From the NCBI RefSeq assembly GCF_001278115.1, contig NZ_LIYD01000005.1:371906-435905 (forward strand): a stretch of 64,000 bases of DNA. The letters are read 5' to 3'. Below are positions 49,948 to 58,424 of the stretch, piece after piece (the stretch's first letter is position 1; every line of letters starts with the position of its first letter). The DNA is from Flavobacterium akiainvivens. GTDB taxonomy: Bacteria; Bacteroidota; Bacteroidia; Flavobacteriales; Flavobacteriaceae. The notes below the pieces were generated by a model. The model saw nothing but the letters and a program-made list of their open reading frames with translations. It made no database searches and was not told where the DNA came from. The position numbers and the translations under genes were made by a program.

Positions 49948-52209
49948 ATGGAAATAAAAGATATTGTAAACCGCGATATTGTAAACCTTACAAACTGCGA
50001 GCAGGAACCCATACACATACCCGGCAGTATACAGCCCCACGGCTTTTTACTGGGTATTAAAGAAGGTTCTTTTATAATAGACTATTGCAGTGCCAATACC
50101 GCCGAGTACATTAGCCTTTTTCATAGCCAGCTGTTGGGTAAAACCTTTGCAGAAGCCTTTGGTAATGAACCTTTTTCAGAACTAAAGGCTTATGTAGAGA
50201 GTGGCAAAATGCTGTCGTCTACACTGTTGCGCACCACCCTTGCCGGGGTAGATTTTGTGTGTACCGTGCACAACAGCAACGGCATTTTTGTGTTTGAGGC
50301 AGAGCCTGTTATACTCCAAAAGCTTTTGCCCAGCGAAATGTATGTACAAACGTCGCAGTTTTTAAGCTACATGAGCGATACCCATTCGCTTAAGGGCTTG
50401 TGCCAGTTGGTGGCCGATGGTACCCGCGAAATTACCGGTTATGACCGCGTAATGATTTACCGCTTTGACCAGGATTATAACGGCGAAGTGTTTGCCGAAA
50501 GCGTGCGCGCCGACCTGGAGCCGTTTCTTGGCCTGCATTATCCGCATACCGATATACCCGCACAGGCGCGTGAACTTTATATGCGCAACCTGCTGCGCCT
50601 TATTGTAGATATAGACTATACCCCGGTGCCCATTTATACCCTTGATGATGCAGCCGATAAAAACGTAGACCTGAGCCTTAGCGTGCTCCGCAGTACATCG
50701 CCCATACACGTGCAGTACCTGCACAACATGGGGGTGGGGGCTACGCTTACCATATCGCTTATTTATAAGAAAAAACTGTGGGGGCTTATTGCCTGCCACC
50801 ATTATTCGCCTAAAAACCTTACTCCCGAAATTAGGCTTGCAGCACAGTTGCAGGGGCACTTTATTACATCGCAGATTGATGTGCGCCAGGCCAGCGAAGA
50901 ATATGAACTGGCACGAAATACATCTATTGCCGTTGAGAAAATGAACGCCATTCAGCTGGACCGTGCGGCTGATTTAAACTCGGTGGTGTTTTCGCCTGAT
51001 ATTTTAAAAGTTGCCAATGCTACCGGTGTAGCGGTGCTTTTTGACGGCCAGATTTACAAAAACGGCCACACGCCAAAATCAGAAGAAATAAGGCGCCTGG
51101 CCAGCTGGGCAGCTACCTACAGCAAAAACACAACGCTGGTTACTGATAAGCTCATAGACTTTTTGCCCGAACATAGAGATATGTGCCAGAAAACATCGGG
51201 CATATTATACCATTCGCTCGATATGAACAGCGATAACTGTATTATATGGTTCAGGCCCGAAACCAAAACCGAGGTGCACTGGGCGGGCGACCCTACAAAA
51301 TCAATAGAAAAGGATGAAAAAGGCCTTTCGCCACGCCGTTCTTTTGCGTTGTGGAACCAGCTTGTAGAGTGTAAGAGCAAGCCCTGGCTACAGCCCGAGG
51401 TTGATGCCGCGGCCTCTTATGCACACGCGCTGCAACGCCAGATAAACCTGCTTATCATAACCCTTGAGGAAGAAAAATACCGCCGCCTGAGCGAACTGCT
51501 GCGCGAAACCAATTCTGAGCTTGAAAACATTAACTGGATAAGCACGCACGACCTTCAGGAGCCCCTGCGCAAAATACAGCTTATAGCATCGCGCATCCTT
51601 GTAAAGGAAGAGCAAATGCCGGTTAACGTACAGGACAGCATTAAGCGCATGAACGATTCGGCTAACCGTATGCAAACACTACTTATAGATATCCTGAAAT
51701 ACACCAGGCTAAGGCACTCGCAGGATGCCAAAGAAAAGGTAAATATGGTTGAGCTTGTAGAGGAGGTAAAAGGCGACATGGCAGAGGTTATTGCTGAAAA
51801 GAAAGTATCCGTTTGGGCTGAAAACCTGCCGCTTGTAGAGGGTGTGCCTTTCCTGCTTAAACAGCTTTTAAGCAACCTGTTTGCCAACAGTATTAAATAT
51901 GCAGCACCGGAGCGCGAACCGGTTATAAAAATAACAGGCAGCCACGAGCTGCAACCGTATAATGCCGATGATAAAACCCTGTACCGCGTGGTGCACGTGG
52001 CCGATAATGGTATTGGCTTTGAGCAGCAGTATGCAGAACAGGTGTTTAACATATTTACCCGTGTGCATACCTCGCCCGAGTTTAAGGGCAGTGGGGTAGG
52101 GCTGGCATTGTGCAAAAAAATAATGCAGAACCACAACGGCTATATAAGGGCCAGCAGCCAGGTGGGGGTGGGCACGGTTATAAGCCTGTATTTTCCGGCA
52201 GAAGTGTAG
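49948..52209 (+). CDS. bphP: Bacteriophytochrome sensor histidine kinase
   Basis: A 753-residue photoreceptor kinase. PAS domain (residues 10-120) with biliverdin-binding Cys at C17 in LTNCEQEPIHIPG; GAF domain (130-310) with YDRVMIYRFDQDYNGEV and HYPHTDIPAQARELY; PHY domain (320-505) with WLQPEVDAA region; histidine phosphotransfer helix with H534 in ISTHDLQEPLRKI; ATPase domain with NLFANSIKYA, VADNGIGFEQQY and GSGVGLALCKKI. It senses red/far-red light and should phosphorylate the regulator at 48877. Confidence 0.95.
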   Translation: MEIKDIVNRDIVNLTNCEQEPIHIPGSIQPHGFLLGIKEGSFIIDYCSANTAEYISLFHSQLLGKTFAEAFGNEPFSELKAYVESGKMLSSTLLRTTLAGVDFVCTVHNSNGIFVFEAEPVILQKLLPSEMYVQTSQFLSYMSDTHSLKGLCQLVADGTREITGYDRVMIYRFDQDYNGEVFAESVRADLEPFLGLHYPHTDIPAQARELYMRNLLRLIVDIDYTPVPIYTLDDAADKNVDLSLSVLRSTSPIHVQYLHNMGVGATLTISLIYKKKLWGLIACHHYSPKNLTPEIRLAAQLQGHFITSQIDVRQASEEYELARNTSIAVEKMNAIQLDRAADLNSVVFSPDILKVANATGVAVLFDGQIYKNGHTPKSEEIRRLASWAATYSKNTTLVTDKLIDFLPEHRDMCQKTSGILYHSLDMNSDNCIIWFRPETKTEVHWAGDPTKSIEKDEKGLSPRRSFALWNQLVECKSKPWLQPEVDAAASYAHALQRQINLLIITLEEEKYRRLSELLRETNSELENINWISTHDLQEPLRKIQLIASRILVKEEQMPVNVQDSIKRMNDSANRMQTLLIDILKYTRLRHSQDAKEKVNMVELVEEVKGDMAEVIAEKKVSVWAENLPLVEGVPFLLKQLLSNLFANSIKYAAPEREPVIKITGSHELQPYNADDKTLYRVVHVADNGIGFEQQYAEQVFNIFTRVHTSPEFKGSGVGLALCKKIMQNHNGYIRASSQVGVGTVISLYFPAEV

Positions 52210-52212
52210 TAT

Positions 52213-52758
52213 ATGGATGTTTTAAGGCAGCTCCTGGCACGTATAGACGGTTTTGATGTACCGTTATGGCAGCCGGAAACACTGCGCTTAAAACGCAACG
52301 AGGTGCTTACTGTGGCCGGGTATGTGCATACTGATATTTACTTTGTAAAAAGCGGTGCCCTGCGCATTTACCACCAAACCACGGAAGTCGAAAATACCAT
52401 ACGTTTTGGTTATGAAGGTTCGCTATTTACCGCGCTCGACTCATTCCTTACATCTAAGCCGTCAGTCTATGATGTGCAGGCCATCCGCGCCAGCGAATTA
52501 ATGGTTATGAAAAAGGCCGACTTCGACCGTTTTATAAACAGCCATATAACCCATTTACAGTTGTGGAACCAAATGCTGGGGTACACCATAACAGCCCTGC
52601 TTGAGCGTGAAACCGACCTCCTTGCCGCCACGCCCCGTGAACGTTATGAACGGGTATTACAGCGTTCGCCACAACTTTTTCAGCACATACCGCACCGCCA
52701 CATAGCCTCATACCTGCGCATGGCACCCGAAACGCTGTCGCGGCTTAAAAAATCTTGA
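52213..52758 (+). CDS. Crp/Fnr family transcriptional regulator
   Basis: A 181-residue protein. Residues 20-110 form a cyclic-nucleotide-binding-like beta roll (LTVAGYVHTDIYFVKSGALR, VKNTIRFGYEGSLFTAL-like centre); residues 140-181 a helix-turn-helix (RHIASYLRMAPETLSRLKK). It starts 3 bp after the phytochrome stop, so it may be read from the same transcript and could be controlled by light. The ligand is unknown; the cAMP-binding Arg-Ser pair is not evident. Confidence 0.85.
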   Translation: MDVLRQLLARIDGFDVPLWQPETLRLKRNEVLTVAGYVHTDIYFVKSGALRIYHQTTEVENTIRFGYEGSLFTALDSFLTSKPSVYDVQAIRASELMVMKKADFDRFINSHITHLQLWNQMLGYTITALLERETDLLAATPRERYERVLQRSPQLFQHIPHRHIASYLRMAPETLSRLKKS

Positions 52759-52817
52759 TTGCCGTCAATGTTTTCATGGTGGGTTGTGTGCAACTTTGCA
52801 GCATCAATCAGCAATCA

Positions 52818-53372
52818 ATGAAAACAAACAGTTCAGCCCTTTTACTTCAGTTAACAAATATTGCACAGCACGACTTGCAAACCATAGAGGCATTTGCAGG
52901 CCTACCGGCGGAAAACCTGGCTAAAAACCCTGCACCCGAGGCGTGGAGCGCCCTGCAATGCCTGGAGCACCTTAACCTGTATGCCGTTTTTTACCTGCCG
53001 GAAATTGAAAAAGCCTTAACCAATGCCGGTACTGCCCGGCAGCAGTTTAGCAGCGGGATAATTGGCAATATGTTGGTCAATAGTATTATACCCAAAGAAA
53101 ACGGCAAAAAAATGAAAACCTTTGCTGCTATGGAACCTGAAAATCTGGGAGATGGGCAGGAAGTGCTAAACCGGTTTATCGCTAATCAGCGGCAGCTTAT
53201 CTTGTTTTTGCAACATGCCGCTAACGCCGATTTAAACCACAGGGGTGTTGCAGTAACATTTACAAGCCTTATAAAACTGCGCCTGGGGGATGCGCTGCGG
53301 TTTATGGTACACCACCACCACCGCCATATTTTGCAGGCACAGCGCGCATTAGGCAACACTGTAAAAAGTTAA
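52818..53372 (+). CDS. DinB family protein
   Basis: A 184-residue four-helix bundle of the DinB/YfiT type: KTNSSALLLQLTNIAQHDLQ, then EAWSALQCLEHLNLYAVFYL (first metal-ligand His) and FMVHHHHRHILQAQRAL (the late His pair). DinB proteins bind a metal and include thiol transferases. A longer frame from a TTG at 52755 overlaps the Crp stop and adds 21 odd residues; the ATG at 52818 is better. It may be the last gene of the phytochrome operon. Confidence 0.8.
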   Translation: MKTNSSALLLQLTNIAQHDLQTIEAFAGLPAENLAKNPAPEAWSALQCLEHLNLYAVFYLPEIEKALTNAGTARQQFSSGIIGNMLVNSIIPKENGKKMKTFAAMEPENLGDGQEVLNRFIANQRQLILFLQHAANADLNHRGVAVTFTSLIKLRLGDALRFMVHHHHRHILQAQRALGNTVKS

Positions 53373-53409
53373 AGCCCCGATATTTCAAACGTGGAAATAT
53401 ACAGGGCTT
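53372..53409 (+). terminator. Long hairpin after the DinB gene
   Basis: AAGCCC and TATTTC (53372-53386) pair with GAAATA and GGGCTT (53394-53409) in a stem with small internal loops. It starts in the stop codon. It lacks a T-run, so factor-independent termination is uncertain. Confidence 0.5.
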
Positions 53410-53541
53410 AACAAACCAACCAACCAATTATTAACAAACCTCAAATCAGAGACTTGTATATAGTATAATGCAACTTGCGTGCCAAAGTGGAAAAGTAATG
53501 TAATTTTTTTTATTACATTTTAGTTAATGTTTTATGGGGAT

Positions 53542-53568
53542 AAAAAAGCCGCCCGGTAAAGGCGGCTT
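53542..53568. terminator. Intrinsic terminator for the AAA ATPase gene
   Basis: Stem AAGCCGCC (53546-53553) / GGCGGCTT (53561-53568), 7-nt loop, and a T-run on the minus strand (A's at 53542-53547). Confidence 0.85.
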
Positions 53569-53576
53569 CATTACAG

Positions 53577-54845
53577 CTATTTTTTAGATGTTAGCCAAGG
53601 TCTTGCTTTTACATATGTTGTGAAAAGACTATCTTTAAAACGATAATATCTATCACGAACTTTAATTAATTCGGCACCATATTCATCACTAACTAAGTGA
53701 CCAACATATTGACTTGGATTATCTATATCATAATCAATAGCAACTTTGTAGGCGTCGCTGGTAAGTATTTCGCCATCCTTTTGAATAACTTCTACAAGTG
53801 ATTTTAATACACCCTCACGTTGATAAGATGAAGCTACCGCCTTTTTGTATCTGCCTTCTAAAACAGGGTCTGCCTCTTTTTCGGCAATCTCATTTAAAGT
53901 ATCCGTGATAAAATTTTCATCAAGTTCATGTCTTGGCTCAAGATATGCAGTTCTTAGTGCTTGTTTACCAATTAAATGTACTATATATGGATGACCGTTG
54001 GCCAAATCAATTAATTTATTCGTTGCAGTATCATCAAATTTGATGTGGTCATTGATTGAGTTCTCTGCATTTCTAATAATTTCGGTTAATTCTGGATTAC
54101 TCATAGATGGCAAATTGATAACACTGCCAGCAAATAATCTATCAGTACTGCCATGTTCTTTCATTAGATATTGTATATCTTGTGCTACTCCGACTATGCA
54201 AAATTTAAGTCCTGGTGTGTTAGTAGCTAATGATTTTAGAAGCTTTGCAAAACCACTTGGATCATCAATTTGATCAAATTCATCAACTACTATTAAAATT
54301 CCATTTTTAGTAATTTTAGCTTTTAAGATTTCACTAATGATATTTTGGAATATTACATCAATTTCATGAGATGATATCGATGGAATACTGGTTTTTTCAA
54401 CAGAATCATCTCCTCCAATTTTTAAAACACCAATATCTAAACCTGACTGAAATTTACCTAATTCTTTTCTTGCAGAAGCTATATCATAAATCCAATCAAG
54501 AAGACATTCTTTAGTAGTAATTAGTCTCCTTAAAAGATCATCTATAGTTTTTATATTATTTCCACAAGCTAAATAGATTGTTAGATAGTCTAATTTTGCA
54601 TCGTGATATATATTAAGCTTATCCAGTATTTCGTTATTGCCTTGTCCGATATTAATTATCTGTCGTGCTAAAGAGCTTTTTCCAATACCTCTCCCTCCAA
54701 CAATGGCGATGTTAGCTCCGTCTGTATTTAGAGCATAATAAGCGTCTTTAACTTGCGCTTCTCTTCCTGCAAAAAGTTTTGCATCCGTAATTTCCCTTGC
54801 TGGAATAAATGCATTGGCAATTTGATTTATTGTAACCTGTCTCAT
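53577..54845 (-). CDS. AT-rich AAA ATPase with winged-helix-like end, Orc1/Cdc6 style
   Basis: A 422-residue protein started at MRQVTINQIANAFIPAREI; a longer frame to 54950 would overlap the VOC gene. Walker A IVGGRGIGKSSLARQI, Walker B GILIVVDEFDQID, a sensor-type IVGVAQD, and a C-terminal part that looks like a winged helix (EGVLKSLVEVIQKDGEILTS). Base composition and codon choice are clearly more AT-rich than those of both neighbours, which points to recent acquisition. It stands alone. A role in defence or in an unknown NTPase switch is possible but not shown. Confidence 0.7.
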   Translation of the reverse strand: MRQVTINQIANAFIPAREITDAKLFAGREAQVKDAYYALNTDGANIAIVGGRGIGKSSLARQIINIGQGNNEILDKLNIYHDAKLDYLTIYLACGNNIKTIDDLLRRLITTKECLLDWIYDIASARKELGKFQSGLDIGVLKIGGDDSVEKTSIPSISSHEIDVIFQNIISEILKAKITKNGILIVVDEFDQIDDPSGFAKLLKSLATNTPGLKFCIVGVAQDIQYLMKEHGSTDRLFAGSVINLPSMSNPELTEIIRNAENSINDHIKFDDTATNKLIDLANGHPYIVHLIGKQALRTAYLEPRHELDENFITDTLNEIAEKEADPVLEGRYKKAVASSYQREGVLKSLVEVIQKDGEILTSDAYKVAIDYDIDNPSQYVGHLVSDEYGAELIKVRDRYYRFKDSLFTTYVKARPWLTSKK

Positions 54846-54870
54846 ATAAATGATATGATATAATGTTCTA

Positions 54871-55245
54871 TTAATTAAAAAACTCGCCAAAATGCCACAG
54901 CACCCCGCTTGGGTCGTGCACAAAGCACTCGCATCCCCATTCCTGCACACGTATGGGGCTTACACGCGCCCCCGGGTACTTGCCGGGCAGGTCAAGGGCT
55001 TTCAGCTCGTTGTAAAAACGTTCGGTGTTGTCAACCTCCATAAAAACCATGGTGTTGTTTACCCAGTCTTCGCTGTAATAGCGTTGCAGGTAAAAGGCAA
55101 AGGTGGGGTTGCCGTTGCTTAAAAACACGCTCATTTCGGGCCCAAGGGTATGCTCTTCAAAGCCCAGGTCGCGGTAAAAAGCCCGGCTCAGGTCAAAGTC
55201 TTTAGCGCCAATAAACGGGCGCAGCGATTTAGCATTGTGATTCAT
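54871..55245 (-). CDS. VOC family (glyoxalase/dioxygenase fold) protein
   Basis: A 124-residue VOC domain: LRPFIGAKDFDLSRAFYRDL, ending in VSPIRVQEWGCECFVHDPSG and VLWHFGE, the metal-site strand positions. The family includes glyoxalases and antibiotic-binding proteins, so the exact role is open. GC content is like that of the rest of the chromosome, in contrast to the next gene at 53577. Confidence 0.85.
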   Translation of the reverse strand: MNHNAKSLRPFIGAKDFDLSRAFYRDLGFEEHTLGPEMSVFLSNGNPTFAFYLQRYYSEDWVNNTMVFMEVDNTERFYNELKALDLPGKYPGARVSPIRVQEWGCECFVHDPSGVLWHFGEFFN

Positions 55246-55290
55246 AGCAGTTTGGTTTGTTGCGCCAAGGTACTACATTTTAGCCAATAA

Positions 55291-55315
55291 AAAAGGCGCC
55301 ACAAAGGCGCCTTTT
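55291..55315 (-). terminator. Intrinsic terminator for the glutamate dehydrogenase gene
   Basis: Perfect stem AAAAGGCGCC (55291-55300) / GGCGCCTTTT (55306-55315) with loop ACAAA and T's on both sides. Confidence 0.9.
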
Positions 55316-55332
55316 ACAGGAACAGGTTTTAT

Positions 55333-56607
55333 TTATGGGAATATACCCCTTTGCTTGTAAGCCATCTCAATACGCACAAGGGCTACAATGTAAGCGGCAG
55401 TCCTCCAGTCAGTCTTATACTGTTCAGATGTGGCAACCACTTTACCAAAAGCCTCTTCAAGCTTGCGCCTAAGTTTGGCAATAACATCTTCCATATACCA
55501 TATCTCGCCGTTGCGGTTTTGCAGCCACTCATAGTAAGAGCCTATTACACCGCCCGAGTTACAAAGTATATCAGGAATAATTTCAACACCGTTAGCAAGC
55601 AATATTGCTTCGCCGTCAGTATCGGTAGGGCCGTTAGCGCCTTCGGCAATAACCTTAGCTTTGATATCGGCAGCGTTTTCATCGGTAATCTGGTTACCCA
55701 GTGCCGCAGGGATTATAATATCGCAGTCAATAGCAAAGAATTTGCTGCCGTCAAAATCGTGGTCAGTATAACCATGAATAGTAGCATTGTCTTTCTGGTA
55801 TTGCAGCAGGTCTTCAGGATCCATGCCGTCAGGGTTGTAAATAGTACCTGTAGCATCCTGAACGCCTACGAGTATAGCACCGTTTTTGTTCATAAAATGT
55901 GCAGCCCAGTAACCCACGTTACCAAAGCCCTGTACAATATATTTTTTACCTTCAAGGGTAGTGCCGCGCAGTTTAGCCCATGCTTCAAGGGTTACCACAA
56001 CGCCAAAGCCTGTAGCCCTGTCGCGCCCTTCAAGCCCGCCAGATCCTACCGGTTTGCCGGTAACCACGTGCTGGTTTTTGCTGCGTTCTGCCGGGGCCTT
56101 AGTACTCATATAAGTATCGGCAATCCATGCCATCATTTGGGCGTTAGTATTAACGTCCGGTGCAGGGATATCGTGCTCAGGGCCTATGTTGTCGCCCAGG
56201 GCAAATGTAAACCTGCGGGTAATGCGCTCAAGTTCGCCCTGAGAGTATTTTTTAGGGTCAAGCTGAATGCCACCTTTACCACCGCCATAAGGCAGGCCTG
56301 CAAGCGATGTTTTCCAGGTCATCCAGGTAGCCAGTGCACGTGCGGCATCCAGGTCTACCGTTTCGTGGTAGCGAAGCCCGCCTTTGTATGGCCCAAGAAA
56401 GTTGTTGTGCTGCACGCGGTAGCCGGTAAACACCTGTACCTCGCCATTATCCATCTTTACAGGAAAGTGCACAACAATCTCGTTATTTGTTAATGCTAAA
56501 ATTTTCTTTAAGCTGTCGTCAAGGCCCATTACTTCGGAAGCCTTTTCAAACTGGTTTTTTACGTTTTCATACATCCCCATTCTGCGGGGCTTTGCATCTG
56601 TAGCCAT
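55333..56607 (-). CDS. Glu/Leu/Phe/Val dehydrogenase, probable glutamate dehydrogenase
   Basis: A 424-residue dehydrogenase of the GdhA-II type: GGLRYHETVDLDAARALATW, the catalytic Lys region LPYGGGKGGIQLDP, the Asp region PAPDVNTNAQMMAWI and the Rossmann motif VQGFGNVGYWAAHF. It links 2-oxoglutarate and ammonia with glutamate. A minus-strand -7 box TACCTTTG lies at 56659-56666, 51 bp upstream. Confidence 0.92.
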   Translation of the reverse strand: MATDAKPRRMGMYENVKNQFEKASEVMGLDDSLKKILALTNNEIVVHFPVKMDNGEVQVFTGYRVQHNNFLGPYKGGLRYHETVDLDAARALATWMTWKTSLAGLPYGGGKGGIQLDPKKYSQGELERITRRFTFALGDNIGPEHDIPAPDVNTNAQMMAWIADTYMSTKAPAERSKNQHVVTGKPVGSGGLEGRDRATGFGVVVTLEAWAKLRGTTLEGKKYIVQGFGNVGYWAAHFMNKNGAILVGVQDATGTIYNPDGMDPEDLLQYQKDNATIHGYTDHDFDGSKFFAIDCDIIIPAALGNQITDENAADIKAKVIAEGANGPTDTDGEAILLANGVEIIPDILCNSGGVIGSYYEWLQNRNGEIWYMEDVIAKLRRKLEEAFGKVVATSEQYKTDWRTAAYIVALVRIEMAYKQRGIFP

Positions 56608-56941
56608 ATTTAGAACTTATATGCTTGGTTGTTATAGTTTTTGCATCAAAATGCTACACAAAGGTATAAACAAATTTGGACTGCCATTAAAAAATATTTA
56701 AAATTTTCAGGATTAAATTATGATTTTTAAAATTAACAGTTTCATTAACATATTTTTTGTGTGAATATAATAATTATTTTTGCGTTTACTACCTGCCTTC
56801 AAAAGTACACGGCACATTTTTAAACACAATTTGGTCCTGCTATTACCCTATTAAAATTGGGGCAGGGTAATGTGCTTTTTGATATATTTGCAATGCCATC
56901 CCCATAATTAAAATTGGGCGGCGATAACTTTATTTTGAACC
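56608..56941. other. Divergent promoter region gdh / MBL-rhodanese gene
   Basis: No gene seen. For the right-hand gene: TTG (56857-56859), 23 bp, TATATTTG (56883-56890), 51 bp before the ATG. For the left-hand gene: minus-strand TACCTTTG at 56659-56666. Two similar AT-rich AAAATTGGG boxes occur at about 56853 and 56911. Confidence 0.55.
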
Positions 56942-58345
56942 ATGAAGATTGAGCAAATTTATACCGGCTGCATTGCACAGGCAGCCTACTACCTTGAAAG
57001 TAACGGCGAGGCCGCTATTTTTGACCCGCTAAGGGAGGTGCAGCCCTATATAGAAAAGGCAAAAAAAGACAACGCTACCATAAAATACATATTTGAAACG
57101 CACTTTCATGCCGATTTTGTTTCGGGCCACATAGACCTGGCGGCTAAAACCGGTGCACAAATTGTATATGGCCCTACGGCACAGCCTGCTTTTGATGCCC
57201 TTATAGCAACCGACGGGCAGGAATTTAAAGTGGGCGCTTATACCATTAAGGCCCTCCACACGCCCGGCCATACGCTGGAAAGCACCTGCTACCTGCTGCT
57301 GGACGAAAACAACAACATGCACGGTATTATTACCGGCGACACCCTGTTTATAGGCGATGTGGGCAGGCCAGACCTTGCACAGGCGCTTACCGAATCGCTT
57401 ACGCAGGATGTACTGGCATCGCACCTGTATGACTCACTCCGTAATAAAATAATGGTATTGCCAGATGAGCTTATAGTATACCCAAGCCATGGCGCAGGCA
57501 GTGCCTGTGGTAAAAACATGAGCAAGGAAACTACCGATACACTGGGCAACCAGAAGAAAACCAACTATGCACTGCGTGCCGATATGACCCGCCAGGAGTT
57601 TATTGCCGAGCTGCTTGATGGCCTTGGCCGCCCGCCGGCATATTTTCCGCAAAACGTATTAATGAATATTAACGGCTACGAAAGCCTTGATACCGTTATA
57701 GAAAAAAACAAAGCCCTTACACCGGCACAATTTGAGGCCTTGGCTAACAGTGCCGATGCACTTGTACTTGATGTTAGGCATGAAGATGACTTTGTTAAAA
57801 GCCACATACCGGGTTCTATATCAATTGGCCTTAACGGAAACTTTGCCCCTTGGGTAGGTGCCCTTATTATGGATGTTAAGCAGCCGCTTTTGCTGGTAAT
57901 ACCGGAAGGTAAGGAAACCGAAGCCGTTACCCGCCTTTCGCGCGTGGGGTTTGATAATACCCTGGGCTACCTTAACGGAGGCCTTACAGCATGGCAGGAA
58001 GCCGGTTTTGAGGTAGACAGCATTCGTTCTGTTTCTGCGGAGGCGTTTGCCGATGCTTATACTGAAAATATTCCTGTGGTTGACTCCCGCAAGCCGGGCG
58101 AGTTTGATGGCGGACACGTACAGGGTGCGCTTAACATTCCGCTTGATTTTGTAAACGAGCAGCTGGCAGAAGTGCCTAAAGACGGCGATTTTTACCTGCA
58201 CTGTGCCGGTGGCTACCGCAGCATTATTATGGCCAGTATTTTAAAGGCGCGTGGCTACCACAACATGATAAATGTAGAGAAGGGTTTTGGTGCTATTAAA
58301 AACACATCGGTAAAAACAACCCTTAATGCACCTGCGGCTTTATAA
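56942..58345 (+). CDS. MBL-fold hydrolase with two rhodanese domains, persulfide dioxygenase-like
   Basis: A 467-residue protein. Residues 1-245 are an ETHE1-like metallo-beta-lactamase fold (ETHFHADFVSGH, LHTPGHTLES, GDTLFIGDVGRPDL). Residues 265-360 are a rhodanese domain whose catalytic loop reads LLVIPEGKETEA, without Cys. Residues 370-467 are an active-looking rhodanese with FYLHCAGGYRSI. Such proteins oxidise or shuttle persulfides in sulfur detoxification. It has its own promoter. Confidence 0.88.
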   Translation: MKIEQIYTGCIAQAAYYLESNGEAAIFDPLREVQPYIEKAKKDNATIKYIFETHFHADFVSGHIDLAAKTGAQIVYGPTAQPAFDALIATDGQEFKVGAYTIKALHTPGHTLESTCYLLLDENNNMHGIITGDTLFIGDVGRPDLAQALTESLTQDVLASHLYDSLRNKIMVLPDELIVYPSHGAGSACGKNMSKETTDTLGNQKKTNYALRADMTRQEFIAELLDGLGRPPAYFPQNVLMNINGYESLDTVIEKNKALTPAQFEALANSADALVLDVRHEDDFVKSHIPGSISIGLNGNFAPWVGALIMDVKQPLLLVIPEGKETEAVTRLSRVGFDNTLGYLNGGLTAWQEAGFEVDSIRSVSAEAFADAYTENIPVVDSRKPGEFDGGHVQGALNIPLDFVNEQLAEVPKDGDFYLHCAGGYRSIIMASILKARGYHNMINVEKGFGAIKNTSVKTTLNAPAAL

Positions 58346-58392
58346 GCTGTATAATTTTTAAGCCCTTATAATGCGCACATCATAATTTTAAA

Positions 58393-58400
58393 TACTTTTG
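58393..58400 (+). promoter_or_regulatory. Flavobacterial -7 element before the TlpA-like lipoprotein gene
   Basis: TACTTTTG matches TAnnTTTG and lies 24 bp before the ATG at 58425. A frame that starts at the TTG inside this box (58398) is therefore rejected. Confidence 0.5.
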
Positions 58401-58424
58401 CGCATCATTAACAAACAAAAAACA

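Noticed and set aside
52755..52817. Longer start of the DinB protein at TTG 52755
   Set aside because: It overlaps the Crp stop and adds residues not expected in DinB proteins; ATG 52818 is suitable.
54846..54950. Longer start of the AAA ATPase at 54950
   Set aside because: It overlaps the VOC gene in another frame and adds residues with no homology-like features.
55351..56493. A 380-codon open frame on the + strand opposite the glutamate dehydrogenase gene
   Set aside because: Its product is rich in Cys, His, Lys and Val without a domain or motif; the opposite strand has a complete, motif-bearing enzyme. It is an antisense shadow.
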